Source: Magnetococcus sp. PR-3
GTDB taxonomy: Bacteria > Pseudomonadota > Magnetococcia > Magnetococcales > Magnetococcaceae
NCBI RefSeq assembly: GCF_036689865.1
Contig: NZ_JBAHUQ010000006.1
Span: 1 to 64,000, forward strand
Direction: 5' to 3'
Length of the DNA: 64,000 bases
In this document: one piece after another, positions 9,488 to 17,177 of the stretch
Position numbering within the stretch: the first letter of the stretch is position 1
How the letters are laid out: the number at the start of each line of letters is the position of its first letter
Notes under the pieces: model-generated
The model's input: only the letters and a program-made list of their open reading frames with translations
What the model was told of the DNA's origin: nothing
Databases searched by the model: none
Translations under genes and position numbers: made by a program

Positions 9488-12163
9488 TTAGGCCAGATCC
9501 CGGCGGGCAAAGGAGAAGGCCTGGAAGGTGTGTTTGTAAGGGGAGTCACCAACCCTGGTGATCTCTGCTACCCCCATCTTGTAGTTGTAGTTACCACTGA
9601 TCCAGTCTGGCACACGCCCGGCCAAGGTGTTGGCAGGATTTTTGGTGCGAAGAAAATCCATATAGAGCACACCTGGGCGAATCTGTGGTGTCACGTGGGC
9701 AACCGCTTTAACGCGGGCGCTGGTCAAGCGTATACGGCCTGCTTTCATCAGTTCGGAGAAGCGGAAATCATCCTCCTCTACACCAGCGCCCACCCCTTCA
9801 TGACCGGGTACACGGTCGGAATGGACCTCCACATAATCGCCGCTCTCAATACCCCGTTTGGCGGCATCATCAGGGTGGATCTCCACCACATTTTCTGGAA
9901 AGCGCTGGTTAAGCAGGGGTTTGCGTTCATCATCAAAGCCGGATTGCCAACGCTCGTTCTGACGGCCAGAGGTCAACCACAGCTCCTCCCCTTTGGGAGA
10001 GATCCAGCTCCAGTAATCCGAAAAAAGATCCCAGGGGGATTTCTGTAAATTGATCTTTCCGGTCTGACTGTTGAAGCGGGTCAGTTTTTTGGAAATGCGG
10101 TTGGGTGCGGTCAAACCTGTGGCGGGTAGCTCGCGGTTGACATCATGCAGTCGAACGGTCCCTTCCAGCTCCCCACGATCATTAAGTAAAACGGGACCCT
10201 GGATCCCTTCCCCCCCGAGTTCACGCATTTTTTGATGCAGCGTTTTGCCTTCCTGGTGAGCCGCCACTTTGACCATGTGAAAATCTTTACGGCTGCCACG
10301 GGAAAAACGGGAGGACTCCTCGGCCACAGCATTGCTATCAGCCCAGTCATAGCCAGGAAAACCCATGCGTTTACCCAGCTGAGCGATAATCCACCAATCG
10401 GGCTTGGCCTCTCCCGGCGGATCATAAAATTTGTCGTAGAGACGTAACCGACGCTCACCATTGGCCCGCATAAAGGGCTCTTCGCCCCAGGTAGCCGCCG
10501 GGAAGACAATGTCTGCCAGTTGGGTCCCTATGGGTTCGACCGGGTAGATCTCCTGGTTGAACACCACGGTTCCCCCTGAATCGGCCCGCTTTTTTAGGGT
10601 TTCGATGATATGATCCCGGTCCAGCGTGTGTACTTGGTGGGGATTATCGGTGACCAACGCCTTAAACTTTTCGGCCAACTGGTCAGAGCCGCAGGAGGCT
10701 TGTATCCAGGTGGTACCGATCACGTGGGCAATACGGGTGTTGCCCTGTAGAAAATAGCGGTCAACATCCAGCGCGCGACGGCGGCGGCCTGGTACCTTCT
10801 CTGGAGAGAAGTTACGGGGGTAGGCGGCGGCCCGTACCATACCCCGTTGATGTCCCCCGGCCCGACCCACAACCTGCCCCGGACGCCCACCCGCTCCAAC
10901 CAGCGTGGCCAGTGCGGAGATGGCGTTGGTATTACCGGTATTGTTGGACCAGTAAAACCCCTTTTCAATCATGATGGAGCTTTTGGGACGGCTGCCATCC
11001 TTACGGGGTTTGGCCAACAGCTCGGCAGCGCGCTGAATTTTAGCGGCATCGACACCAGAGATGTCAGCGGCTTGTTCCAGGGTGAACTCAGGTTGGGCCA
11101 GCAACCATGTTTTCCAATCCTCATAGCCTTCGGTTTGGAACTTGCCCCAGGTGGTGCGCCACTGCCAAGGGGTGTTGCGGGTACCCTGCCCAAAGCCTGA
11201 AGAGCTGCCCCACTTGTCGTTGACCCACGCTTTGATCCACGCACGATCCTGCCAGTTGTTTTGCACAATGATACGGGCTATGGCATTGACCACCAGCAGG
11301 TCGGTGCCCGGTAGGACATCCAGCCATAGACCACCACGGGCCTCAGCATGGGCCACCCCTGCGGTTTTTCGGGGGATCATGAAGATGGTTTTCTGCCCAC
11401 GTTCAATACCTGGCATGATCCACTGGGTGAAGAGAATGGTCTTGGTCTCATAAGGATCGGTTCCACAAATGAGCAGCGTTTCGGCATCCTTCCAATCTTG
11501 ATAAGCGGGGCCAAAGTTATCAAAACCGGCATCCCGAAAACCGGGGGTGCTGGTGACATCCGCCGGGGTGTCATGAAAGGAAAAATTGGGGGTTTTTAGG
11601 TGGCGGAAAGCAAACTTTGTGATGGCGTAGGTGTTTTCAATGTATTGGTAGGAGTAGCTCTTCATCCCATACGCATGGCTACCATAGGTATCCACCACAT
11701 GGCGGCCCACAGCCGCGGCAACATCCAATGCCAGCGCCCAGGAGACCGGCTGTAGTTGGCCATTCACCCGGATCATGGGCTCTTTAAGACGATCCCCCGT
11801 GGGGCTATCGGCGCGGTAGCACTTTTGGGCCAGGGTACCACCACGAATGCTGGAATCCCCCCCTACATTCACGGATTTCATCTCGGGGTTGGCGACAATC
11901 ACCACATGGTGAGGTTTGCCTTCATGTTCAACAATGGTGTGTTGGGCGGGGGCGTACCAGCCATCCAGGGGATAGACCGGAAAATCCAACTTCAAGGCAT
12001 TTTGATGAGCCTTCGGTCCACCATGGGGGCCAGCTTCTGGCCAGCGGTAGACCAAATAGGCACAACCCACAATACAGTAGTCACAGACGGTAGAGATAAT
12101 CGCCGCATCCGCGGGAGGGAGCGGCACATGGTCCTGAGGGGTGACGAACGGTTTTTTTGGCAT
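9488..12163 (-). CDS. idrA: AioA/IdrA-family molybdopterin oxidoreductase, catalytic subunit (iodate reductase-like)
   Basis: DMSO-reductase-superfamily enzyme of 891 residues. The cluster motif Cys27-X2-Cys30-X3-Cys34-X70-Ser105 is that of the [3Fe-4S] arsenite oxidase/iodate reductase group. It has no signal peptide, so export with the Tat-tagged Rieske subunit is expected. Against arsenite oxidase AioA recalled from memory, the Arg and His of GRAGGHQ and the His of FHDTPAD are kept, but the arsenite-site Glu aligns with Ser. It is last in a four-gene operon behind two di-haem peroxidase genes, the hallmark of idrABP1P2. No aioXSR or cytochrome c gene is nearby. Family membership is nearly certain; the iodate assignment is an inference. 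Confidence 0.85.
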   Translation of the reverse strand: MPKKPFVTPQDHVPLPPADAAIISTVCDYCIVGCAYLVYRWPEAGPHGGPKAHQNALKLDFPVYPLDGWYAPAQHTIVEHEGKPHHVVIVANPEMKSVNVGGDSSIRGGTLAQKCYRADSPTGDRLKEPMIRVNGQLQPVSWALALDVAAAVGRHVVDTYGSHAYGMKSYSYQYIENTYAITKFAFRHLKTPNFSFHDTPADVTSTPGFRDAGFDNFGPAYQDWKDAETLLICGTDPYETKTILFTQWIMPGIERGQKTIFMIPRKTAGVAHAEARGGLWLDVLPGTDLLVVNAIARIIVQNNWQDRAWIKAWVNDKWGSSSGFGQGTRNTPWQWRTTWGKFQTEGYEDWKTWLLAQPEFTLEQAADISGVDAAKIQRAAELLAKPRKDGSRPKSSIMIEKGFYWSNNTGNTNAISALATLVGAGGRPGQVVGRAGGHQRGMVRAAAYPRNFSPEKVPGRRRRALDVDRYFLQGNTRIAHVIGTTWIQASCGSDQLAEKFKALVTDNPHQVHTLDRDHIIETLKKRADSGGTVVFNQEIYPVEPIGTQLADIVFPAATWGEEPFMRANGERRLRLYDKFYDPPGEAKPDWWIIAQLGKRMGFPGYDWADSNAVAEESSRFSRGSRKDFHMVKVAAHQEGKTLHQKMRELGGEGIQGPVLLNDRGELEGTVRLHDVNRELPATGLTAPNRISKKLTRFNSQTGKINLQKSPWDLFSDYWSWISPKGEELWLTSGRQNERWQSGFDDERKPLLNQRFPENVVEIHPDDAAKRGIESGDYVEVHSDRVPGHEGVGAGVEEDDFRFSELMKAGRIRLTSARVKAVAHVTPQIRPGVLYMDFLRTKNPANTLAGRVPDWISGNYNYKMGVAEITRVGDSPYKHTFQAFSFARRDLA

Positions 12164-12168
12164 GGTCT

Positions 12169-12705
12169 TTACCCCTCAAGCCTATTTTGATGTCGGCCAT
12201 AGATCAGCCCCAATACACCGGTGGCCATAATCTCATCCCCCTCCAGTTCCAAAACAATTTGGGGTAGGCTCTGGGTGGCTTGTCCTGTGATCAGCATGCC
12301 GTGGCGGGTTAGGTCAAAGCTGGTGAGATGAAAAGGGCAGGGGCCCAGGCTGAAGTTGTCGGCCTTGAAGGTGTTCTTTAAACGACCGCCCTGGTGAGAG
12401 CAGGTGAGGTTGAAGGCGACAATATCCTCCTCTGCCCCAACACCGCCACCAGCCCGTGTACCTAGCTTGACCAATATATTATTGCTGTGGGCCTCGTTGT
12501 CTGGATAGCGGAAAGTCTGTGGCTGGCTGGTCGTGAGATCCTTCAGCGATCCGATGCGTTGACGGGGATAGTGACCGATGCGGGCCTGTACACGGGGTGC
12601 ATGGGGGGCGCAGCCCAGGGGCAGGGTAACCGTGGTTACGGTTAAAGCCGAGGCAAACAAAAAATCCCGCCGGGAGAGAATGCAGCGATGATTAGGCTGG
12701 CTCAT
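12169..12705 (-). CDS. idrB: Rieske [2Fe-2S] small subunit, AioB/IdrB family
   Basis: A 178-residue small subunit passing electrons between the molybdoenzyme and periplasmic carriers. It has a twin-arginine signal, SRRDFLFASA (residues 11-20), followed by a hydrophobic stretch and LPLGC, which could be read as a lipobox. The Rieske ligands are Cys102 and His104 (CSH) and Cys123 and His126 (CPFH). The extra disulfide cysteines of bc1-type Rieske proteins are missing, as in some arsenite oxidases. Its ATG overlaps the upstream peroxidase stop (ATGA), and the catalytic subunit starts 5 bases after its stop. Confidence 0.9.
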   Translation of the reverse strand: MSQPNHRCILSRRDFLFASALTVTTVTLPLGCAPHAPRVQARIGHYPRQRIGSLKDLTTSQPQTFRYPDNEAHSNNILVKLGTRAGGGVGAEEDIVAFNLTCSHQGGRLKNTFKADNFSLGPCPFHLTSFDLTRHGMLITGQATQSLPQIVLELEGDEIMATGVLGLIYGRHQNRLEG

Positions 12706-13829
12706 GGGGTTACCTCCCGTTGGGGGGTCAGGGGCTGCATGGGGGGGAGCTCCGGCTCTGGCATAAGGATCTGTTCACCCGATAGGCTTAACAAAAACGC
12801 CACCAAATCTTTCTGCTGGCTCGTGGTGAGATCCAGGGATTGCATCCGACGGGATTTGGTTTCCGGCCACATGTTTTCATCCCCCCCATCGTTATAAAAC
12901 GCGACCACCTCTTCCAAGGTCCAGAAGGTGCCATTGTGCATGTAAGGGGCTGTGTATTGGAGATAACGCAGCGAAGGGGTACGGAAGAGCCCCTTGTGTT
13001 TGGGATGTTTGGAACGGAAGTAAAGTCCGGGGTCATCTTTGAAGTGGCGGTAGCTTGTTTGATCCACACCTTTACTGTAGAGCTCAAAGCGAAAAGTGAC
13101 CTGGGCCAGGCCATCCTCCGCCCAAATCTCCGCTGGGGGTACCCCAATGTTGTGATACTTCTGATCAGACAGCAGCGCTCCGTTATGGCAATCACTACAC
13201 CCCGCTTGCCCGACAAACAGTGCCAAACCCCGCTTTTGCTGTGCATTTAGGGCATGATCATCTCCCCGCATATAACGGTCAAACGGGGTGTCGGTCTGTA
13301 CCAACGTTCGTTCAAAGGCGGCAATGGCCCGCCACGCATTTTCCAGAGTAGGCCAGGTCTCCCCAAAGACCTGTTTAAAGCGTTTACGGTATTCAGGAAT
13401 AAAGGCCAAACGTGCCTCCATCTGATCCGCTTCACCATTGCCGGCCACCGCCCCTTTGGCCGCAGCAGGTGCCTGTTTCTCTAAAGAGGCTGCGGCACCA
13501 TCCCAAAAGAGTTCTCCATAATAGGCCGCGTTAACAATGGTTTGACTGTTGCGCCAGTGTACGGTACCGGGATAGCCCAGAGAGACACTATCCTTAAAGG
13601 CCCAACCCATTTTGGGAAGATGGCAAGAGGCACAGCTCATACTGGCATCACCCGATAAGCGGGCATCAAAAAAGAGCAAGCGGCCCAGATCCACCTTTTC
13701 TGGGGTTTGGGGGTTATCTGCTGGAATAGGTGGGGGTCCCAGCGGTGCCAACTTCGCCGGACGTAAGGGCTCGGCACTGCTGGTGCTCATCAAAAGAGTG
13801 CTGAACAGAAGGGCAATAAGCGCGTGCAT
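12702..13829 (-). CDS. Di-haem cytochrome c peroxidase/MauG-like protein (IdrP-like)
   Basis: A 375-residue periplasmic protein with a Sec signal peptide (residues 1-19). It has two c-type haem sites, C66-ASCH and C211-SDCH, plus the peroxidase family's conserved C-terminal segment TPSLRYLQYTAPYMHNGTFWTLEEV. The family reduces H2O2 or performs MauG-like oxidations. In described iodate-reducing operons two such proteins (IdrP1, IdrP2) are thought to remove peroxide or hypoiodous intermediates. The start overlaps the previous stop (TGATG), showing tight coupling. Confidence 0.9.
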   Translation of the reverse strand: MHALIALLFSTLLMSTSSAEPLRPAKLAPLGPPPIPADNPQTPEKVDLGRLLFFDARLSGDASMSCASCHLPKMGWAFKDSVSLGYPGTVHWRNSQTIVNAAYYGELFWDGAAASLEKQAPAAAKGAVAGNGEADQMEARLAFIPEYRKRFKQVFGETWPTLENAWRAIAAFERTLVQTDTPFDRYMRGDDHALNAQQKRGLALFVGQAGCSDCHNGALLSDQKYHNIGVPPAEIWAEDGLAQVTFRFELYSKGVDQTSYRHFKDDPGLYFRSKHPKHKGLFRTPSLRYLQYTAPYMHNGTFWTLEEVVAFYNDGGDENMWPETKSRRMQSLDLTTSQQKDLVAFLLSLSGEQILMPEPELPPMQPLTPQREVTP

Positions 13830-14923
13830 CAGTTTTCAACCTCCTGCCAGTTTTCAATAGCCTCATACTCCACAGGAAAGGGTTTATCCCAAACATAGGC
13901 CTCTCCTGTTAAAGGCGGACCGGAGAGTGCTTTAAGAAAGGCCACCAGATCTTTTTGCTCTGTCTGGGTGAGCCCCAAGGGCTTGAGACGTGGATCCTTA
14001 TGGGGATCGACCCCACCCCCGGCATTATAAAATGCCACCACAGCTTCCAGGGTGGGCAGGGTACCGTTGTGCATGTAGGGTGCGGTATAGACCAGCGCCC
14101 GCAGGGTCGGGGTCATAAAGGATCCCATATCCCGTTGGTCAGCCCGATGGGTGCGAACATGGGCACCGATATCCCGCCGTAGTCCCATTGGGTTGGCTAC
14201 CCCCATAAATTTGGCAAAGGTGACATAGGTCACATGACGCTTGACGGTATTAAAGATACTGGGATTTTCCGGTACCCCCAAATTGTGGGGCTGGTCATCG
14301 CTATAGCGGGGGCCGCTGTGGCACTGCTGGCATCCTGCTTTGCCCTGGAACAGTGCTTGACCCCGTTGGGCTGCTGGAGACAGGGTGCCTTGGTCAACCG
14401 GGGCGGGTTTGGAGATCAGAGTCTTTAGATATTCGGGTATGGCCTTGCGGACACCCCCATTACTGGGTTCACCCAGGCCAGCGGCCTGGAACATGGTTAC
14501 ATAGAGGGGGTCCTGTTTCACACGCTCCTGCATCAAACGCATATCCATGTTCATGGTCCAGCTTTCGGTGATCATCTCCCGGGTGACATCATTAAGGTTG
14601 GTGCCGATACGGCCATCATGAAACCAAGCCGCCCGATAGGCGCTGTTTATTAAGGTGGGTGCGTTGCGAAAACCATCCATACCGGTATAGGCACGAGCTA
14701 AAGGTCTGGCGTCGGAAAAACCATGCTTCGGTATATGGCAATCGCTACAAGCCAGGGTGGCATCTCCAGAGAGGCGGCGATCAAAAAAGAGCCGTTTGCC
14801 GAGCTCTGCACGGGCGTTGTTGATCTTGAAAGGGGCGGGGTACTCTGCCCAAGCGGTTGGGACTTGAACAAAAAAAGGTACCATCAGCGTTGCCATGTAC
14901 AACGCTTTAACAACAGGACCCAT
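13829..14923 (-). CDS. Di-haem cytochrome c peroxidase/MauG-like protein (IdrP-like), first gene of operon
   Basis: About 364 residues with a signal peptide ending near AWA-EYP. The two haem sites are C59-SDCH and C198-QQCH (numbered from the chosen start), and the C-terminal motif TPTLRALVYTAPYMHNGTLPTLEAV matches its downstream paralogue. The chosen ATG has GGAG 6 bases upstream; an ATG 12 bases earlier is possible, and longer readings run into the divergent promoter region. It is the first gene of the four-gene molybdoenzyme operon. Confidence 0.88.
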   Translation of the reverse strand: MGPVVKALYMATLMVPFFVQVPTAWAEYPAPFKINNARAELGKRLFFDRRLSGDATLACSDCHIPKHGFSDARPLARAYTGMDGFRNAPTLINSAYRAAWFHDGRIGTNLNDVTREMITESWTMNMDMRLMQERVKQDPLYVTMFQAAGLGEPSNGGVRKAIPEYLKTLISKPAPVDQGTLSPAAQRGQALFQGKAGCQQCHSGPRYSDDQPHNLGVPENPSIFNTVKRHVTYVTFAKFMGVANPMGLRRDIGAHVRTHRADQRDMGSFMTPTLRALVYTAPYMHNGTLPTLEAVVAFYNAGGGVDPHKDPRLKPLGLTQTEQKDLVAFLKALSGPPLTGEAYVWDKPFPVEYEAIENWQEVEN

Positions 14924-14935
14924 CGATTTCTCCAT

Positions 14936-15044
14936 GTTCAGGACTTGTGCTGTGCGGGGTAAATCGTGCACAATGCAGTTTAATGCAAATGAGACTAAGA
15001 CGCAATTTCGTTTTAGATGCGATATCAACAAACCGAGGCCACAG
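14936..15044. promoter_or_regulatory. Divergent promoter region of the molybdoenzyme operon and the pseudoazurin-like gene
   Basis: About 110 bases must hold both divergent promoters. It contains a spaced inverted repeat, TTGTGC (14945-14950) and GCACAA (14968-14973), and the direct repeat AATGCA. A shared regulator would explain co-expression, but no known binding motif was recognised. Confidence 0.4.
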
Positions 15045-15569
15045 ATGAAGTCTTGCTTACGCCTTTTAACCGCTCTGTTTACCCTGTTTACGTTGCAAGC
15101 TCAGGCGGCAGAGCCGGTCACCGTACAGGTTTTCCATTCGCCCTCTCATCATGATCATCGGGTGGCCAAAACCATGCCGATGGTGGATGTGGATCAGGTG
15201 GCAGATTTAGAAGCCAGCACCCCTCAGGAGATGTTTAAATTTGTACCCAATTTTGTAAAACTTCAAAGGGGTCAGAGCATCCGTTTTTTGAACTCTCTGG
15301 GTCAGCATACGGTGGTTTCTATTGAGGGTATGATGCCCCAAGGGGCCCAGGCTTTTGAGATTGCCCATGAAAAAGAGGCGTTGGTAACCTTTGATCAGCC
15401 AGGGGTGTATGGCATTCGTTGTCGGGTCCATACCCGTTACGGCATGGTGATGCTGGTTCAGGTGGGGGATAAGCTACCTAATCTGGAACAGGCCAAAAAA
15501 GCACGGATAAGCCGTCGGGCCAAGAAGCAGTTTAAAAAATTGTTTAAACAGGTCTCTGTCACCCCCTAA
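15045..15569 (+). CDS. Pseudoazurin-like type 1 copper protein
   Basis: A 174-residue exported cupredoxin (signal peptide residues 1-22, cleavage after QAQAA). Copper ligands follow the pseudoazurin spacing: His88 (GQHTV), Cys126, His129 and Met134 (C-X2-H-X4-M in GIRCRVHTRYGM). It is longer than classical pseudoazurin, with an N-terminal His-rich insert (SHHDH) and a basic C-terminal tail (RRAKKQFKKLFKQ). It probably shuttles electrons to or from the divergent molybdoenzyme and peroxidases. The ATG has CCGAGG about 7 bases upstream; earlier in-frame ATGs lack this. Confidence 0.85.
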   Translation: MKSCLRLLTALFTLFTLQAQAAEPVTVQVFHSPSHHDHRVAKTMPMVDVDQVADLEASTPQEMFKFVPNFVKLQRGQSIRFLNSLGQHTVVSIEGMMPQGAQAFEIAHEKEALVTFDQPGVYGIRCRVHTRYGMVMLVQVGDKLPNLEQAKKARISRRAKKQFKKLFKQVSVTP

Positions 15570-15583
15570 TAACGAACAGACGC

Positions 15584-15630
15584 CATTAAAAAAGCCCACC
15601 ATAGGTCACCTATGGTGGGCTTTTTTAATG
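15584..15630 (+). terminator. Terminator after pseudoazurin-like gene
   Basis: A perfect 22-base inverted repeat with loop TCA. The core is AAAGCCCACCATAGG / CCTATGGTGGGCTTT, flanked by A and T runs. Its symmetry would let it work on both strands. Confidence 0.9.
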
Positions 15631-15700
15631 GGTTTTGTCCGCTTGGCATAGGGTGTGTAACTCACGGTGTATACCTGATTAGCGGCCTGTTGCTGGCTTT

Positions 15701-15716
15701 TGGCACAGGCCATGCA
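15701..15716 (+). promoter_or_regulatory. σ54-type promoter upstream of flgB
   Basis: TGGCACAGGCCATGCA has the -24 GG and -12 GC separated by exactly ten bases, as in TGGCAC-N5-TTGCA. It lies about 64 bases before flgB. σ54 control is usual for flagellar basal-body genes of polar flagellates, and a σ54 activator gene sits at the far end of this window. Confidence 0.6.
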
Positions 15717-15779
15717 ATTTCAGGTGTGACCGGCAGAGTGACCGGTGTTGAACCGTCAATTACGTGACTGGAGGCTACC

Positions 15780-16193
15780 ATGTCCGGATTTGGACTGCTG
15801 GGCAGCAGCGGTGCTTTTAAGGCTAATCTGTTGGATCTGCGCCAACGGCGTCAGGATATCATCGCCGCCAATATTGCCAATGGGGATACTCCTGGCTACA
15901 AGGCTCGTCGTTTAAGCTTTGAAGAGGAGTTGGCCAAATCCATGCCCCACCCTGGGGATCTGCCCATGGCGCGCAACCATGCGCGGCATATGCCGGCAGA
16001 AGGATTCTTGGCGGCACCAGGAGAGATTCAAGAGGTGGAGACACCGATCTCCAAAGGGGATATGAACAGTGTGGATACGGAACAGGAGATGGCCCGCCAA
16101 ACGGCCAACCAACTGCTCTTTAACTACGCTACTCAATCTCTGAACTCCCAGATCAACCGTATGAAAATGGTGATCCGGGGTGAGCCCCGTTAA
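15780..16193 (+). CDS. flgB: Flagellar basal-body rod protein FlgB
   Basis: A 137-residue proximal rod protein. It has the conserved N-terminal helix of rod and hook proteins with the ANIANGDTPGYKARR motif, and the C-terminal helix TANQLLFNYATQSLNSQINRM. It is exported by the flagellar type III system without a cleaved signal. A strong GGAGG lies upstream of the ATG. First gene of the flagellar operon. Confidence 0.96.
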   Translation: MSGFGLLGSSGAFKANLLDLRQRRQDIIAANIANGDTPGYKARRLSFEEELAKSMPHPGDLPMARNHARHMPAEGFLAAPGEIQEVETPISKGDMNSVDTEQEMARQTANQLLFNYATQSLNSQINRMKMVIRGEPR

Positions 16194-16223
16194 GGGCTGA
16201 TACACAAGTAAATGGGGTCGACA

Positions 16224-16289
16224 GCTCAAGGATGAGCGGGCCATAAACACCAGGGAATGGTGACAACCTTGACCGAGCAACAGGCTCGG
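16224..16289 (+). promoter_or_regulatory. Three hairpins in the flgB-flgC gap, two with GGA loops
   Basis: GCTC-AAGGAT-GAGC (16224-16237), CACC-AGGGAAT-GGTG (16248-16262) and CCGAGC-AACAG-GCTCGG (16273-16289). The first two expose A(A/G)GGA in the loop, the core of CsrA/RsmA sites. The third overlaps the flgC Shine-Dalgarno GGAGG and could mask it. The CsrA role is inferred. Confidence 0.45.
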
Positions 16290-16298
16290 AGGTGAACG

Positions 16299-16724
16299 AT
16301 GGATTTTTTAACATCCTTCAAGGTGACCGCATCGGGTTTGGCGGCACAACGTTTACGCATGAATATCATCAGCGAAAACGTAGCCAACGCACAGACCACC
16401 CGTACCCCTGAAGGGGGGCCATATAAGCGGCGTGATCCGGTCTTTATGTCCCGTCCTTTTCAGGACTATCTGACCCGTGAAGAGTCAGCGGGTGCAACGG
16501 GTGTGGCGGTGGACCGTATCAACGTGGACTCCCGTCCTGCACGGATGCAGTATGATCCGAGCCATCCAGATGCCAATGCCGATGGCTATGTGGCCATGCC
16601 CAACATTGATGTCATGACCGAAATGGTCAATATGATGTCTGCCAGCCGCTCTTATGAGGCCAATGTTTCGGTGCTTAATGCATCCAAACAGATGGCACTT
16701 AAAGCGTTGGAAATCGGACGATAA
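16299..16724 (+). CDS. flgC: Flagellar basal-body rod protein FlgC
   Basis: A 141-residue proximal rod protein with the N-terminal rod motif (SGLAAQRLRMNIISENVANAQ) and the typical C-terminus (NVMTEM-like NIDVMTEMVNMMSASRSYEANV). Its ribosome binding site sits at the base of a small stem-loop. fliE starts 14 bases after its stop. Confidence 0.96.
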   Translation: MDFLTSFKVTASGLAAQRLRMNIISENVANAQTTRTPEGGPYKRRDPVFMSRPFQDYLTREESAGATGVAVDRINVDSRPARMQYDPSHPDANADGYVAMPNIDVMTEMVNMMSASRSYEANVSVLNASKQMALKALEIGR

Positions 16725-16738
16725 GGGGGGTATAGATC

Positions 16739-17050
16739 ATGAAAGTAGCAGCACTTCCCCAAATGCCCAACATTACCCAGCTAACAAAGGGTGTGGATAT
16801 GGGCAGCAGTAAAGCTGCTGGCCCGTGGGAGTCGTTTTCGACACTGCTGTCACAGCAGATCAAAGAGACCCAACGGTTGGAGAAAAAAGCCAAAGTCATG
16901 GGCCAAAAGGCCATGCTAGGCAACGCCGGGGTTAGCTTGCATGAAGCGCAGATTGCCGGTTCCACCGCAGAGCTGCACATGCAGTTGTTGGTACAGACCC
17001 GCAACAAAGCTGTTGAGGTCTACAAAGAGATTATGAATATGCCGGTTTAA
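16739..17050 (+). CDS. fliE: Flagellar hook-basal body protein FliE
   Basis: A 103-residue protein linking the MS ring to the rod. The C-terminus matches the family: VSLHEAQIAGSTAELHMQ then VQTRNKAVEVYKEIMNMPV. The order flgB-flgC-fliE-fliF is the common flagellar arrangement. Confidence 0.95.
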   Translation: MKVAALPQMPNITQLTKGVDMGSSKAAGPWESFSTLLSQQIKETQRLEKKAKVMGQKAMLGNAGVSLHEAQIAGSTAELHMQLLVQTRNKAVEVYKEIMNMPV

Positions 17051-17051
17051 G

Positions 17052-17140
17052 GTCTGTTAGACAGACTACTTAAACGGGAATCGATTACTTCGTAGGGCCA
17101 GGATGGCCCCGGCGAAGGCGCGGTGCCAAGGATTCGGCAC
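17052..17140 (+). promoter_or_regulatory. Hairpins in the fliE-fliF gap with GGA loops
   Basis: GTCTGT-TAG-ACAGAC (17052-17066), GGGCC-AGGAT-GGCCC (17095-17109) and GTGCC-AAGGATTC-GGCAC (17123-17140). The latter two expose AGGAT or AAGGAT in the loop, as CsrA-type sites do. They precede fliF by about 40 bases. Confidence 0.45.
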
Positions 17141-17177
17141 GGCGTGGGACACCTGCTTTTGACGTGGGATAGAGATC

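Noticed and set aside
9488-12705. Plain arsenite oxidase aioBA locus
   Set aside because: Family is right, but the two linked di-haem peroxidases, the missing aio regulators and the Ser in place of the arsenite-site Glu fit the iodate-reductase-like group better. Kept as the alternative.
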